Source of the DNA: Vibrio sinaloensis DSM 21326
GTDB lineage: Bacteria > Pseudomonadota > Gammaproteobacteria > Enterobacterales > Vibrionaceae
Assembly: GCF_000189275.1 (NCBI RefSeq)
Contig: NZ_AEVT01000058.1
Coordinates: 124,001-188,000, forward strand
Direction of reading: 5' to 3'
DNA: 64,000 nt
Positions 8,202-16,377 of this stretch are shown here, piece by piece (within the stretch, counting starts at the first letter, position 1; each line of letters opens with the position of its first letter). The translations under genes and the position numbers were made by a program. The notes beneath the pieces were generated by a model that was not told the origin of the DNA, made no database searches, and saw nothing but the letters and a program-made list of their open reading frames with translations.

Positions 8202-9308
8202 ATGACAACTATCAATCGCGATCGCTTAGTTGATCACTTTATTCAACTGGTAAAAGTTGACAGTGAATCCCGCAATGAAAAGCAAATCGGAGAGTTACTT
8301 GCAGAGCAGTTAGGTGAGCTCGGTTTTAGCGTCCACAAACTGCCCGTGCCTGAAGAGGTATCAAACGGCTTTAACCTGTATGCAAAGCTAGACGGAGCAA
8401 TTGAAGACAGCATCGTTTTGAGCTGTCATATGGACACAGTAACCCCAGGCATAGGCATCGAACCTATCATCGAAGACGGGGTTATTCGCTCTAAAGGTAA
8501 TACCATCTTGGGTGGTGACGATAAATCCGGCATCGCCGCCATTATGGAAGCGGTGCGTTGCATCCAAGCCGAGAACCTACAGCATAAAACCATTGAACTG
8601 GCTTTCACTGTTCATGAAGAAGGCGGACTATTTGGTTCACAACACTTCGACATGTCTTACATTCGCTCTGACAAAGCCATCGTTCTTGATACCGGCGGCC
8701 CTATCGGTACCATTGTCAACGCCGCACCAGGCCAACAAAAAATCGTTGCTGTCATCAAAGGTCGCCCAGCGCACGCTGGACTTGCTCCAGAAGAAGGGAT
8801 TAGTGCAATTCAAGTTGCGGCTGACGCCATTAACCAAATGAAACTGCTACGCATTGACGAAGAAACAACCGCGAACATCGGCATTGTTCAAGGTGGTAAT
8901 GCGACCAATATCGTCATGCCTGAACTAAAGATCGTTGCCGAAGCACGTTCTCTGAACGGCGATAAATTGGATGCCCAAGTGACACATATGATTGACACAT
9001 TCCAATCCGTTGCAGAAAAGCATGGCGCCGAGGTAGAAATTAATTCGACACGCGCCTACAACGCGTTCGTTATTGCGGATGATCACCCACATATTACGGC
9101 GGTCAAATCAGCTTTCGAAGCAATTGGGGCAAACCCATACACCAAAGGTACAGGTGGCGGCAGTGACGCCAACAACTTCAATGCGAAAGGCCTTACGACC
9201 GTGAACATTTCGACAGGTATGGCAAAAGTCCACACCACGGAGGAGTTCATCGCCATTGACGACATGGTAAAAGTCACCGAGTTTGTTAAACACTACCTAA
9301 CTCACTAA
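8202..9308 (+). CDS. M20-family metallopeptidase, peptidase T-like
   Basis: A di-zinc aminopeptidase of the M20 family (peptidase T/acetylornithine deacetylase fold), probably a cytoplasmic tripeptidase-like enzyme. Metal and catalytic motifs are visible: SCHMDTVTPG (His, Asp), GGDDKSGIAAI (bridging Asp), VHEEGGLFGS (catalytic Glu pair), VLDTGG and the C-terminal VHTTEEFI His. The dimerisation domain lies between residues about 175 and 290. ATG 8202 is preferred to ATG 8196 because AGG at 8192-8194 is then 7 nt away. The 5' leader (8061-8098) can fold into a nested hairpin. Confidence 0.9.
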   Translation: MTTINRDRLVDHFIQLVKVDSESRNEKQIGELLAEQLGELGFSVHKLPVPEEVSNGFNLYAKLDGAIEDSIVLSCHMDTVTPGIGIEPIIEDGVIRSKGNTILGGDDKSGIAAIMEAVRCIQAENLQHKTIELAFTVHEEGGLFGSQHFDMSYIRSDKAIVLDTGGPIGTIVNAAPGQQKIVAVIKGRPAHAGLAPEEGISAIQVAADAINQMKLLRIDEETTANIGIVQGGNATNIVMPELKIVAEARSLNGDKLDAQVTHMIDTFQSVAEKHGAEVEINSTRAYNAFVIADDHPHITAVKSAFEAIGANPYTKGTGGGSDANNFNAKGLTTVNISTGMAKVHTTEEFIAIDDMVKVTEFVKHYLTH

Positions 9309-9316
9309 TGCTAGCC

Positions 9317-9342
9317 TAAGCCGCAAGTTCACTTGCGGCTTA
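9317..9342. terminator. Shared convergent terminator hairpin
   Basis: A perfect 12-bp stem (9317-9328 with 9331-9342) with a 2-nt loop separates the peptidase gene from the convergent GGDEF-EAL gene. The T-tracts on both sides are short, so its strength is uncertain. Confidence 0.6.
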
Positions 9343-11118
9343 TTAAGCAGAGCTGGCCTCGATAGTTTCTTGCTCGAGCATGGAAAAGAACTCTGCGTAG
9401 GAGAGCGGTTGAGAGAACAGATAACCTTGATACTGGTCGCAACCGACCTCGCGTAAAACCTCTAATTGCTCTTCATACTCTACCCCTTCAGCAATCACTT
9501 TAATGCCTAAGCTGTGCCCCATTTGTACTATTGTGTTGACCAGTACCTTGTCTGAGTGACTGAGGGCACACTCATCAACAAAACACTTATCAATTTTCAG
9601 TACATCAATAGGCAGCTGTTTGAGGTATTTGAGGCAGGAATACTCCACTCCAAAGTCATCGATTGCGACAGTCACACCAATCGCTCGAAGCTGACGACAA
9701 ATATCGGTTATGTGCTGAGGGTCGCTCATTAATGTCGATTCCGTAATTTCGATTTGCAACAAGTGAGAAGGTAATTGAGTTTCTCTTAAGGCCTGACACA
9801 CCACTTCAAACAGGTCGGCGTGAGCAAACTGAACGGTCGATACATTAACGGCGATACACATGTCAAAACCTTGGTCATGCAATCGCTTAGCTTGATCACA
9901 CGCTTTATAAATAATCCATTTTCCTAGTGGGACAATCTGAGTTGTTTTCTCCGCAACAGGGATAAACTCGGCAGGAGAAATCGGGCCTAAATGTGGATGT
10001 CTCCAACGAATCAAGGCTTCTGCGCCTAGTATGGTTGAACCACAAATGGTGACTTTAGGTTGGTATTGCAGTACAAACTGGTCATTCTTCAGCGCATCTT
10101 TGATTTCAGTTTCAATTTGGTGCTGACGAATGGTTTCTTTGAGCAGTTCGTCGTCAAACCAACAAACACTCCCAGGCCCTTCTGTGCGTGCTTTATACAA
10201 GGCAAAGTCAGCGTTTTTCGCCCAAAGCTCTCGATTTCCCTTGGCGTCTAACGCCAACGCAATACCAAGACAATAGGCAAGACGATGGGAGGTATTATCA
10301 ATACTGAACATGACTTTTTGATGTTTAGTCAGCTCTTTCGCCAAGCCTTCCAATGTGGTGTCGAGCGTTTTACTTTCTACCAAAATGACGAACTCGTCGC
10401 CGCCAAACCGAAAAACCTTTCCCCGCTCTCCAACTAAGTCCTTCAGGTGACTTGCAAACGTCACCAACAAAGCATCGCCATGACGATAACCCAAACGATC
10501 ATTCACGTTTTTGAAACCTTCCAACCCAACATGAATCAAGCCATAAAGAACAGCGTTGGATTTGTTAATACTGTCTGTCGCTTCACGGTACGCGTTGGCA
10601 TTCGGCAATTTGGTCAAGTAGTCCGTCAAACTTTCTTGGTGGAACTTCTCTGCTTGCTGTCGGGACTTGACTGAGAAGTAGACCATGAGAGTGGAAAATA
10701 GCGTTAATGCTGTGACCTCAATCGAGACATCAATAAAGGCATCGAAATCTTTCACGTCGAGTTGATACAAGTAGCCATTGATGAGTGCAGCGGCGACGGC
10801 AATTGGCCACAAAGTTCCTGGGAACAAGACCACGTAACAGAGGGGAAGCAACACTAAGGTCGATTGAACATCGCTGAGCGCGAATGGCTCGACAAAACCG
10901 CCGACAACAAACAAAGCTACACTAGCGAAGGCAAACAGATGCTTAAATGAATGCTGTTGAGCAAACAGAGCCACCAGCATGGCGACTGGAAACAGATAAA
11001 ACACGTGGTTCCACAAGTGTGGCACCATGATGAGGGTATAGGAGATCCACCCTACTGCAGATAGGTAAGCTAGATAGCCCACAACTTGCAGCCCATCCGA
11101 AAACTGGTTTACACGCAT
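9343..11118 (-). CDS. Membrane GGDEF-EAL protein, probable c-di-GMP phosphodiesterase
   Basis: Residues 1-150 form several membrane helices. The GGDEF domain (about 160-315) has an intact GGDEF at 239-243, but the segment VGLEGFK replaces the usual DxDxFK: the first metal-binding Asp is Gly198 and the second is Glu200. The EAL domain (about 335-585) keeps EAL (367-369), VNVS, EITES, IDDFG, LKID, AEGVE and QGYLFS. I infer that the phosphodiesterase half is active and the cyclase half is degenerate, perhaps a GTP sensor. It has no operon partner. Confidence 0.85.
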   Translation of the reverse strand: MRVNQFSDGLQVVGYLAYLSAVGWISYTLIMVPHLWNHVFYLFPVAMLVALFAQQHSFKHLFAFASVALFVVGGFVEPFALSDVQSTLVLLPLCYVVLFPGTLWPIAVAAALINGYLYQLDVKDFDAFIDVSIEVTALTLFSTLMVYFSVKSRQQAEKFHQESLTDYLTKLPNANAYREATDSINKSNAVLYGLIHVGLEGFKNVNDRLGYRHGDALLVTFASHLKDLVGERGKVFRFGGDEFVILVESKTLDTTLEGLAKELTKHQKVMFSIDNTSHRLAYCLGIALALDAKGNRELWAKNADFALYKARTEGPGSVCWFDDELLKETIRQHQIETEIKDALKNDQFVLQYQPKVTICGSTILGAEALIRWRHPHLGPISPAEFIPVAEKTTQIVPLGKWIIYKACDQAKRLHDQGFDMCIAVNVSTVQFAHADLFEVVCQALRETQLPSHLLQIEITESTLMSDPQHITDICRQLRAIGVTVAIDDFGVEYSCLKYLKQLPIDVLKIDKCFVDECALSHSDKVLVNTIVQMGHSLGIKVIAEGVEYEEQLEVLREVGCDQYQGYLFSQPLSYAEFFSMLEQETIEASSA

Positions 11119-11377
11119 CGCTATCCTTAACTCATTATGTTTTCAATGGTTTAAAAACCACGACGATTTAGCTGCTTATCCTGCCACTAGCGCCTCTATC
11201 TCCCACACGCGTTATTCCATTTCAGACAGAGTGCATGGAGCCGTAGTCACGCCTTTTAAACCGGTTTATTGTTTGCGCGTGCACTATAAACAGTAGCCTA
11301 TATTTGCTCTGTTGCCGCTCTTGGCGTTATTTTTCGTTGAGCTAATTGTGATTTATGCTGACAAGCCACAAAAGAAA

Positions 11378-11404
11378 AGCCCCATGTTCATAGAACACAG
11401 GGCT
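11378..11404 (-). terminator. Terminator of the coiled-coil protein gene
   Basis: Read on the minus strand, an imperfect stem (AGCCC...GTGTTC pairing with GAACA...GGGCT) is followed by TTTTCTTTTG, 27 nt after the stop of the next gene upstream. The rest of the 313-nt gap 11119-11431 holds only AT-rich sequence with no obvious feature. Confidence 0.7.
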
Positions 11405-11431
11405 AAGAGGTTGTCACTTGGATTCTAACGC

Positions 11432-12166
11432 TTACAATCCCAGCTCTTGCGCCAATTCTTTCATCTGTTTCAGATCCATTTGATGAACTTTGATCATCTG
11501 GTTTACTTGGCTCAACCTTGAGTTCAGTTCATCTTGCTTATCACACGAATCAGACTTCGCTTCCCAAGAGGTTCCTTCAAGGTAAGCATCACACTCCACC
11601 TTTAAGGCTTCGATTTTTGGCACCAGCTCTTCTTGCTCTTTCTCTAGCGAGTCCAGTTCCATCTTAACCTTCAGCTCTTGCTGGAAAAGCTCTCTGGAGC
11701 GTTCAAACATGGTTGCTTGCATATCAGCCTGACGATTCAGTTTGGAATTCGCCGAGTTAGCTTCAACCAATTGCTGTTTCTGGGCGTTAAGCTGTTCCTC
11801 AAGGGATAAGTTAACTTTTTCGAGCTCAGCAACCTGTTGCTTCATCGCGCTTAGTAAGGCTTCGTTTTCCGCCACTTGCTCTTCCATTGCAAGCTTGAGT
11901 TTATCTTCTACTTCCGTATCGACATTGGCGACACGCGTTTCCACTTTCTGAATCAATGCTTGCTTATCATCGACCAACGCCTGGTAATTCTGCTCCATAA
12001 GGTGATAGGCCGACTCCCATTTACTCGCGGTAATCGAGGAGCCAACTAAGCCTCCGATGGCCAACCCGATTATCCCTGCAATGGCAATGTAGAGATAACT
12101 GCGGCTATCGCGCTCTTCAATAACGACAACATCATCGTTATCTTCGATGTCAGTCTGTTTGTTCAC
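11432..12166 (-). CDS. Membrane-anchored coiled-coil protein of unknown function
   Basis: A 244-residue protein with an acidic cytoplasmic N-terminus (1-22), one Gly-rich membrane helix at about 26-48 and a long Glu/Gln/Lys-rich coiled coil over residues about 60-185, ending in another helix pair. Two Cys residues (near 196 and 213) flank a loop. Similar Vibrio proteins are sometimes labelled as chromosome-partitioning proteins, but nothing like a ParA ATPase (no Walker A) is present here. It follows a 52-residue membrane protein gene by 18 nt, so the two probably form an operon. Confidence 0.75.
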   Translation of the reverse strand: MNKQTDIEDNDDVVVIEERDSRSYLYIAIAGIIGLAIGGLVGSSITASKWESAYHLMEQNYQALVDDKQALIQKVETRVANVDTEVEDKLKLAMEEQVAENEALLSAMKQQVAELEKVNLSLEEQLNAQKQQLVEANSANSKLNRQADMQATMFERSRELFQQELKVKMELDSLEKEQEELVPKIEALKVECDAYLEGTSWEAKSDSCDKQDELNSRLSQVNQMIKVHQMDLKQMKELAQELGL

Positions 12167-12184
12167 TTAGTTGCTCCTAACCGG

Positions 12185-12343
12185 CTATCGGATGAGTTCA
12201 GTGACCATGAGTATGGCGGTATAGGTAAAAAAGCCTGAAAGCAACATGATCACGACGTACTTTTGCAGTTTCTCGCTGGTGCGATACCGAATCAAAACAA
12301 ACGCAAGCGCAATTAAAAATACCAGAGCTATCAAACGAGTCAT
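12185..12343 (-). CDS. Small two-helix membrane protein (52 aa)
   Basis: ATG 12343 to TAG 12185 encodes 52 residues. Two hydrophobic helices (about residues 4-19 and 30-48) are joined by a positively charged loop (RYRTSEKLQK), which predicts a hairpin with the loop in the cytoplasm. A very strong Shine-Dalgarno sequence, AAGGAGAAGG, lies just upstream. The stop is 18 nt before the coiled-coil membrane protein, so an operon and a physical partnership are likely. A longer frame on the same strand (12198-12380) has no such signals and is spurious. Confidence 0.65.
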   Translation of the reverse strand: MTRLIALVFLIALAFVLIRYRTSEKLQKYVVIMLLSGFFTYTAILMVTELIR

Positions 12344-12594
12344 GCCTTCTCCTTAGCCTAACCGCATCCAAATGGTTCATAGGTTAACTCTTTCATTTAT
12401 ACCATCAAATTGGCCTAAATGGTCAGTGTCAGGTAGTTTTCTTTGCCGCAATGACCATTATTTAAACAAAGCAAGAAAGATTCCATTTTGATTGGTTATC
12501 TCTTCATCAGTTCTACCACATGTTGCCGAATATAATTTGGTGGATGATGATAAACAAGGTATAAAGAATCGGTAAAATTAATCGAGGCTAAATA

Positions 12595-12933
12595 ATGAAA
12601 CCATACAAGTTAGACAACAAAAAACGTCGTATTCTTAAGAAACTGTATCTAGGTGAGTTTGCTATGCAGGGCTTTGAGATCAGTTGTGAAACAACGATCA
12701 AAGACTTTGACAGCTATGACGCGTTTGTCGATGAGTTTATCGACTACATCGATGGCTTAGGCTTGTGTTTCGGCGGCGGTGGCCTTGAGTTGTTTGAAGG
12801 CTTCCTGTGTGCTCAAAAACGTTACATTGATGCGACAGAAGAACAGAAAGCGCAAGTTGTTGCATGGTTAGAAGCACGCACAGACATCACGTCTGTTGAG
12901 ACCAGCGAACTGCTTGACGCAAATTACTTCTAA
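12595..12933 (+). CDS. YggL/DUF469 family protein
   Basis: A 112-residue protein of the YggL family, small proteins reported to bind the 50S ribosomal subunit in gammaproteobacteria. The basic start (KLDNKKRRILKKLYLGEF), the FDSYDAFVDEFIDYID segment and the Gly-rich CFGGGG turn are typical. The ATG has GAGG 7 nt upstream. It is monocistronic, with a strong terminator after the stop. Its role in translation is taken from the family. Confidence 0.85.
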   Translation: MKPYKLDNKKRRILKKLYLGEFAMQGFEISCETTIKDFDSYDAFVDEFIDYIDGLGLCFGGGGLELFEGFLCAQKRYIDATEEQKAQVVAWLEARTDITSVETSELLDANYF

Positions 12934-12957
12934 GTCTCGAATGAATATTTGAGTGAA

Positions 12958-12985
12958 AATAGCGCCCTTCTGGCGCTATTTTTTT
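12958..12985 (+). terminator. Terminator after the YggL-like gene
   Basis: The stem AATAGCGCC pairs with GGCGCTATT around a 5-nt loop and is followed by a run of seven T. Confidence 0.9.
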
Positions 12986-12990
12986 ATTCT

Positions 12991-13233
12991 CTATCTCACC
13001 TCTAAGCCAAGATTGTACTGAGCAAGGCAGCGCGTCACGTAACTGATTTTTAAAAACGCCGCGATGACAATGGTACTGATATGCGCAGCAATTTGCATCG
13101 GCAAACTGAACTGATCAGCATAAGGATAAGAAACCAAAATACTGACCACCATTGCGATTAAGGTGAAAACCAGCGCTACGTTAGATGCTTTTAGCAGCAC
13201 TTGGAACTTTCTCGTTGTTTGTTGAGCAAACAT
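12991..13233 (-). CDS. Small two-helix inner-membrane protein (80 aa)
   Basis: ATG 13233 is preferred to the longer frame from 13278 because GTGAGG lies 6 nt upstream. The 80-residue product has two membrane helices (about 19-38 and 45-62), a positively charged N-terminus and a C-terminus with CLAQYNLGLEVR. No family function is recognised. It is divergent from the glycine-riboswitch symporter; the shared 300-nt upstream region holds a notable dyad (13347-13383). Confidence 0.65.
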   Translation of the reverse strand: MFAQQTTRKFQVLLKASNVALVFTLIAMVVSILVSYPYADQFSLPMQIAAHISTIVIAAFLKISYVTRCLAQYNLGLEVR

Positions 13234-13346
13234 ATTGACCTCACTAGAGTATTGTTTTGTATTTATACCCCTAGTCATTGCACACTCCTTGCCAACTTTT
13301 CACCCATTAAAAATCAAAAACTTAACAACAAGCAAAAGAAAAACAA

Positions 13347-13383
13347 GTCAAAGTGACCCACCAATATAATTGGTCATTTTGAC
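13347..13383. promoter_or_regulatory. Large dyad in the divergent region upstream of the riboswitch
   Basis: GTCAAAGTGACC (13347-13358) and GGTCATTTTGAC (13372-13383) are inverted copies with one mismatch in 12. Between and partly overlapping them is a second palindrome, CCAAT-ATA-ATTGG (13361-13373). This looks like an operator for a dimeric regulator of either or both divergent units. No known regulator consensus is recognised. Confidence 0.4.
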
Positions 13384-13433
13384 ACTAACAATCCATTAAG
13401 ACACAATAAAAATAAATTGTTTTGTAAGCGGAA

Positions 13434-13463
13434 TTTACGGTTGTATTGCATGATTTTTATGAT
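13434..13463 (+). promoter_or_regulatory. Candidate promoter of the riboswitch transcript
   Basis: TTTACG (13434-13439) and TATGAT (13458-13463, 5/6 of the -10 consensus) are spaced by 18 nt. Transcription would start near 13470, about 65 nt before the first glycine aptamer. Confidence 0.4.
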
Positions 13464-13536
13464 AGAGTTCACACGTCAATACATCAGAACTATTGACCAT
13501 CTTTTACTCATTTAATTGGGTAATTGTTCCAATGAA

Positions 13537-13740
13537 GACTGCAGGAGAGTGGTTGTTATCTAAATGTTAACATTTAGACAAGATAACCCGCCGAAGAATT
13601 AACTATTTCAGGTGCTACTTAGGTAGCGGGGACTGTTGTTGGAGGAACCTCTGGAGAGAACCGTTAAATCGGTCGCCGAAGGAGCAAGCTTAGCTTTATC
13701 TACAAACGCTAAGTGAAACTCTCAGGCAAAAGGACAGAGG
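13537..13740 (+). promoter_or_regulatory. Tandem glycine riboswitch (two aptamers)
   Basis: Aptamer I spans about 13537-13638: GGAGAG at 13544, the CGCCGAAG core and TTTCAGG followed by a small hairpin and GGACTG. Aptamer II spans 13648-13740: GGAGAG at 13653, CGCCGAAGGAGCAA and CTCTCAGGCAAAAGGAC, closed by the P1 helix CCTCT/AGAGG. The linker TTGGAGGAACC between them matches the kink-turn leader seen in Vibrio tandem glycine riboswitches. It lies 110 nt before the glycine/alanine symporter gene, the same arrangement as the classic V. cholerae example. Confidence 0.93.
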
Positions 13741-13802
13741 AGTGAAAAGTACTACCTGCTATGGGCTTCCTGTCTGTTGGCTTCATGAGATCATCGATCT
13801 CT

Positions 13803-13847
13803 ACTTTTCTCTCTTCTCCTTAGTAATGCTTTATCAATTAAGGGGAA
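13803..13847 (+). promoter_or_regulatory. Expression platform: Shine-Dalgarno sequestering switch
   Basis: TTCTCCTT (13814-13821) can pair over all 8 positions (one G-U) with AAGGGGAA (13840-13847), the Shine-Dalgarno sequence of the symporter gene. The same pyrimidine tract can instead pair (13803-13817, 14 of 15 positions) with 13736-13750, which includes the 3' strand of the aptamer II P1 helix. The two structures exclude each other. The inferred logic is: glycine bound, P1 formed, tract freed, ribosome site hidden, expression off. Confidence 0.55.
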
Positions 13848-13850
13848 ATC

Positions 13851-15218
13851 ATGGATAACCTACAATCTTTACTTAAAACTATCGACAGCTTTGTCTGGGG
13901 TCCACCACTGCTTATTTTGCTGGTGGGAACTGGTGTCTACTTCACTTTTAGTCTTGGCTTAATCCAATTTCGACACCTTCCCACTGCGCTGAAAATGGTG
14001 TTTAGTAAAGAGGATTCTAGTAAACAAGGGGATGTCTCAAGCTTTGCGGCTCTGTGTACGGCGTTATCTGCAACCATTGGTACGGGTAATATCGTGGGTG
14101 TTGCGACGGCGATTAAATTAGGCGGACCTGGAGCACTGTTTTGGATGTGGCTAGCCGCTCTATTTGGTATGGCAACCAAATACGCTGAGTGTCTATTGGC
14201 GGTTAAATATCGCAAAGTCGATGATAACGGCCAGATGGTTGGCGGCCCAATGTATTACCTGCAATACGGCGTCGGCTCTAAGACCTTAGCCGTGTTGTTT
14301 GCGGTATTTGCCTTGGGTGTGGCTTGTTTTGGTATTGGTACCTTCCCGCAAGTCAACGCTATCTTGGACGCCTCTCAGATTTCATTTGGTATTTCGCGTG
14401 AAATCTCTGCCAGCATCCTTACCCTACTCGTGGCGTTCGTGACCTTAGGCGGGATTCAATCTATCGCTAAAGTCGCCGGGAAAGTCGTTCCTACCATGGC
14501 GCTGTTTTATGTATTGGCGTGTTTGAGCGTAATCATTATGAACGCGGATCAACTGATCAATGCCGTAGAACTCGTGCTTGTGTCTGCTTTTACTTCTACA
14601 GCCGCAACGGGGGGTTTCTTAGGTGCGAGCATTATGCTAGCCATTCAATCGGGTATCGCGCGTGGCGTTTTCTCGAACGAATCGGGATTAGGTAGCGCAC
14701 CGATGGCAGCGGCAGCAGCGAAAACCGATTCTTGTGTTAAACAAGGGCTGATTTCAATGACAGGTACTTTCTTTGATACCATCATCATTTGTACCATGAC
14801 AGGCCTTGCTTTGATTCTCACTGGTGCTTGGCAAAGTGACTTTGCAGGCGCAGCGATGACAACACACGCTTTCGCGGTCGGTCTGAACGCCGAAACGTTG
14901 GGGCCAATGTTAGTCTCAATCGGCTTAATCTTTTTTGCTTTCACGACTATCTTAGGATGGAATTACTATGGTGAGCGCTGTGTGGTGTTTTTGTTCGGCA
15001 CCAAAGCGGTACTTCCTTACAAGTTTATCTTTGTCGCTTTGGTCGCATCTGGTGCCTTCCTTCACTTAGATATGATCTGGATTATCGCTGATATCGTGAA
15101 TGGCTTGATGGCAATTCCAAACCTAATTGGTCTAATTTTGCTTCGTCAAGTCGTTATCGAAGAAACCAAACACTACTTTGCCGCCCAGTTTTCAGCCTTG
15201 AAAACGGCTTCGAACTAG
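13851..15218 (+). CDS. Sodium:glycine/alanine symporter (AGCS family)
   Basis: A 455-residue inner-membrane protein with about ten or eleven membrane helices and the AGCS family signatures: CTALSATIGTGNIVGVATAI near residues 68-87, GGPMYYL, and ARGVFSNESGLGSAPMAAAAAKTD near residues 268-291. It imports alanine or glycine with Na+. The tandem glycine riboswitch upstream argues that glycine is a physiological substrate. The start has AAGGGGAA just upstream. A strong terminator follows, so it is monocistronic. Confidence 0.95.
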   Translation: MDNLQSLLKTIDSFVWGPPLLILLVGTGVYFTFSLGLIQFRHLPTALKMVFSKEDSSKQGDVSSFAALCTALSATIGTGNIVGVATAIKLGGPGALFWMWLAALFGMATKYAECLLAVKYRKVDDNGQMVGGPMYYLQYGVGSKTLAVLFAVFALGVACFGIGTFPQVNAILDASQISFGISREISASILTLLVAFVTLGGIQSIAKVAGKVVPTMALFYVLACLSVIIMNADQLINAVELVLVSAFTSTAATGGFLGASIMLAIQSGIARGVFSNESGLGSAPMAAAAAKTDSCVKQGLISMTGTFFDTIIICTMTGLALILTGAWQSDFAGAAMTTHAFAVGLNAETLGPMLVSIGLIFFAFTTILGWNYYGERCVVFLFGTKAVLPYKFIFVALVASGAFLHLDMIWIIADIVNGLMAIPNLIGLILLRQVVIEETKHYFAAQFSALKTASN

Positions 15219-15228
15219 TAAACAAAAG

Positions 15229-15256
15229 CAGCGACCAGTTTGGTCGCTGTTTTTTT
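15229..15256 (+). terminator. Terminator of the symporter gene
   Basis: A perfect 9-bp stem CAGCGACCA/TGGTCGCTG with loop GTT is followed by seven T. Confidence 0.95.
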
Positions 15257-15268
15257 CAATACGCTAAG

Positions 15269-15901
15269 TTACTGCTCTTCAAAAATCAGCTTAAACCCTA
15301 AACCAACTAAGACCAGCCCGGTTGTCGCTTCCATCCAACGCATAAAACGCGCGCTTTGCAGCAAGCTTTTTGCCCTGGTTAAAGCCCCCGCTAGACCACA
15401 TTGCCAAACCATAGCGATCAAGAAATGAATGCTGGCCATCAGCAAAGACTGGAGGACAACGGAACCTTCTGGATTGATAAACTGGGGTAAAAACGCGAGG
15501 TAGAATACCGCTGTTTTGGGGTTAAGAACATTAGACAGGAAGCCTTCTCTCAGCGAACGCTTTTTACTGCTGCTCACCAATTCACTGAGTGCTGACCCGC
15601 TGCCATCACCACCTGACGCCATAACGGTTTTCAAACTGCTCAAGCCCAAATAAATGAGATAAGCCGCTCCTATCAACTTAATGGCATTAAAAAGCTCCGC
15701 CGACTGGGCCAATATGGCGGAAATTCCCAATGCAGAAAAACCCGCATGGACAAACAACCCAAGACAGATGCCTAAACTCGTTGTTGCACCGTCGGTAAAG
15801 CCTCCACGCGATGAGTTTCGAATCACCAACGCCGTATCAAGACCAGGGGTGAGGGTTAAAATGGTAATGGCAACTAAAAACGCCTCAAAATTGCTAATCA
15901 A
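15269..15901 (-). CDS. LysE/RhtB-family amino-acid exporter
   Basis: A 210-residue inner-membrane protein with six predicted helices and the LysE family N-terminal pattern TPGLDTALVIRNSSRGG. Such proteins export homoserine lactone, threonine, leucine or similar amino acids; the substrate cannot be read from sequence. The start is TTG, supported by GAGGGAG at correct spacing. It is convergent with the symporter gene. Confidence 0.88.
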   Translation of the reverse strand: MISNFEAFLVAITILTLTPGLDTALVIRNSSRGGFTDGATTSLGICLGLFVHAGFSALGISAILAQSAELFNAIKLIGAAYLIYLGLSSLKTVMASGGDGSGSALSELVSSSKKRSLREGFLSNVLNPKTAVFYLAFLPQFINPEGSVVLQSLLMASIHFLIAMVWQCGLAGALTRAKSLLQSARFMRWMEATTGLVLVGLGFKLIFEEQ

Positions 15902-16124
15902 AGTCTACTCCCTCAGATCATTACAAAATGTAACCACTTTATTGCCATTGTTTGTTGCCTAATTCAACAATAACTTTCGATAAACTTATCGCCACCTGTA
16001 CGATAACAATCAAGATCACAATTTATTTTACTGCTCAAAATTAAAGAATGACAAACGCTTCACCAAGCTATAGTATGCCGTTCCATAATAGTGAAACGAC
16101 GATTCAGTCAGTAAGGAAATGGCC

Positions 16125-16271
16125 ATGGATATGGTGAAGCTCAGTTATCAAATCATGGGGATCGGCAAGTGGACCGAAGTCTACGTCAGTAAAGATGTGG
16201 CTAACGCATTGGTGCGCGAATATCGCAGTTACAACTGGCCAGTTAGACTGCGTGAACCGCAACCCACCTAA
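16125..16271 (+). CDS. Putative small protein (48 aa)
   Basis: ATG 16125 has AAGGA 7 nt upstream and opens a 48-residue frame to TAA 16271. The product starts MDMVKLSYQIMG and ends with the basic tail VRLREPQPT; it has no signal or membrane helix and three tyrosines. It stands alone in the 476-nt gap before the M32 carboxypeptidase gene. The evidence is the ribosome site and ordinary codon use; the antisense frame (16104-16310) has no ribosome site. Function unknown. Confidence 0.5.
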   Translation: MDMVKLSYQIMGIGKWTEVYVSKDVANALVREYRSYNWPVRLREPQPT

Positions 16272-16377
16272 ACCGATGTTACGGTTACAAACAGCTACTA
16301 AATAATACACAGTTCTACTTGGTCTACTGATAGATGGTTGGTAGACTTTCGCTTTTCATAGTCACGGAAGGCGACCC

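Noticed and set aside
11432..12166. ParA-type chromosome partition protein
   Set aside because: There is no Walker A or other ATPase motif; the protein is one membrane helix and a coiled coil.
12198..12380. A 60-residue minus-strand frame
   Set aside because: No ribosome site, Cys/His-rich and unlike a real protein; the overlapping 52-residue frame has a strong ribosome site and membrane helices.
16104..16310. A 68-residue minus-strand frame
   Set aside because: Lies antisense to the better supported 48-residue frame and has no ribosome site.
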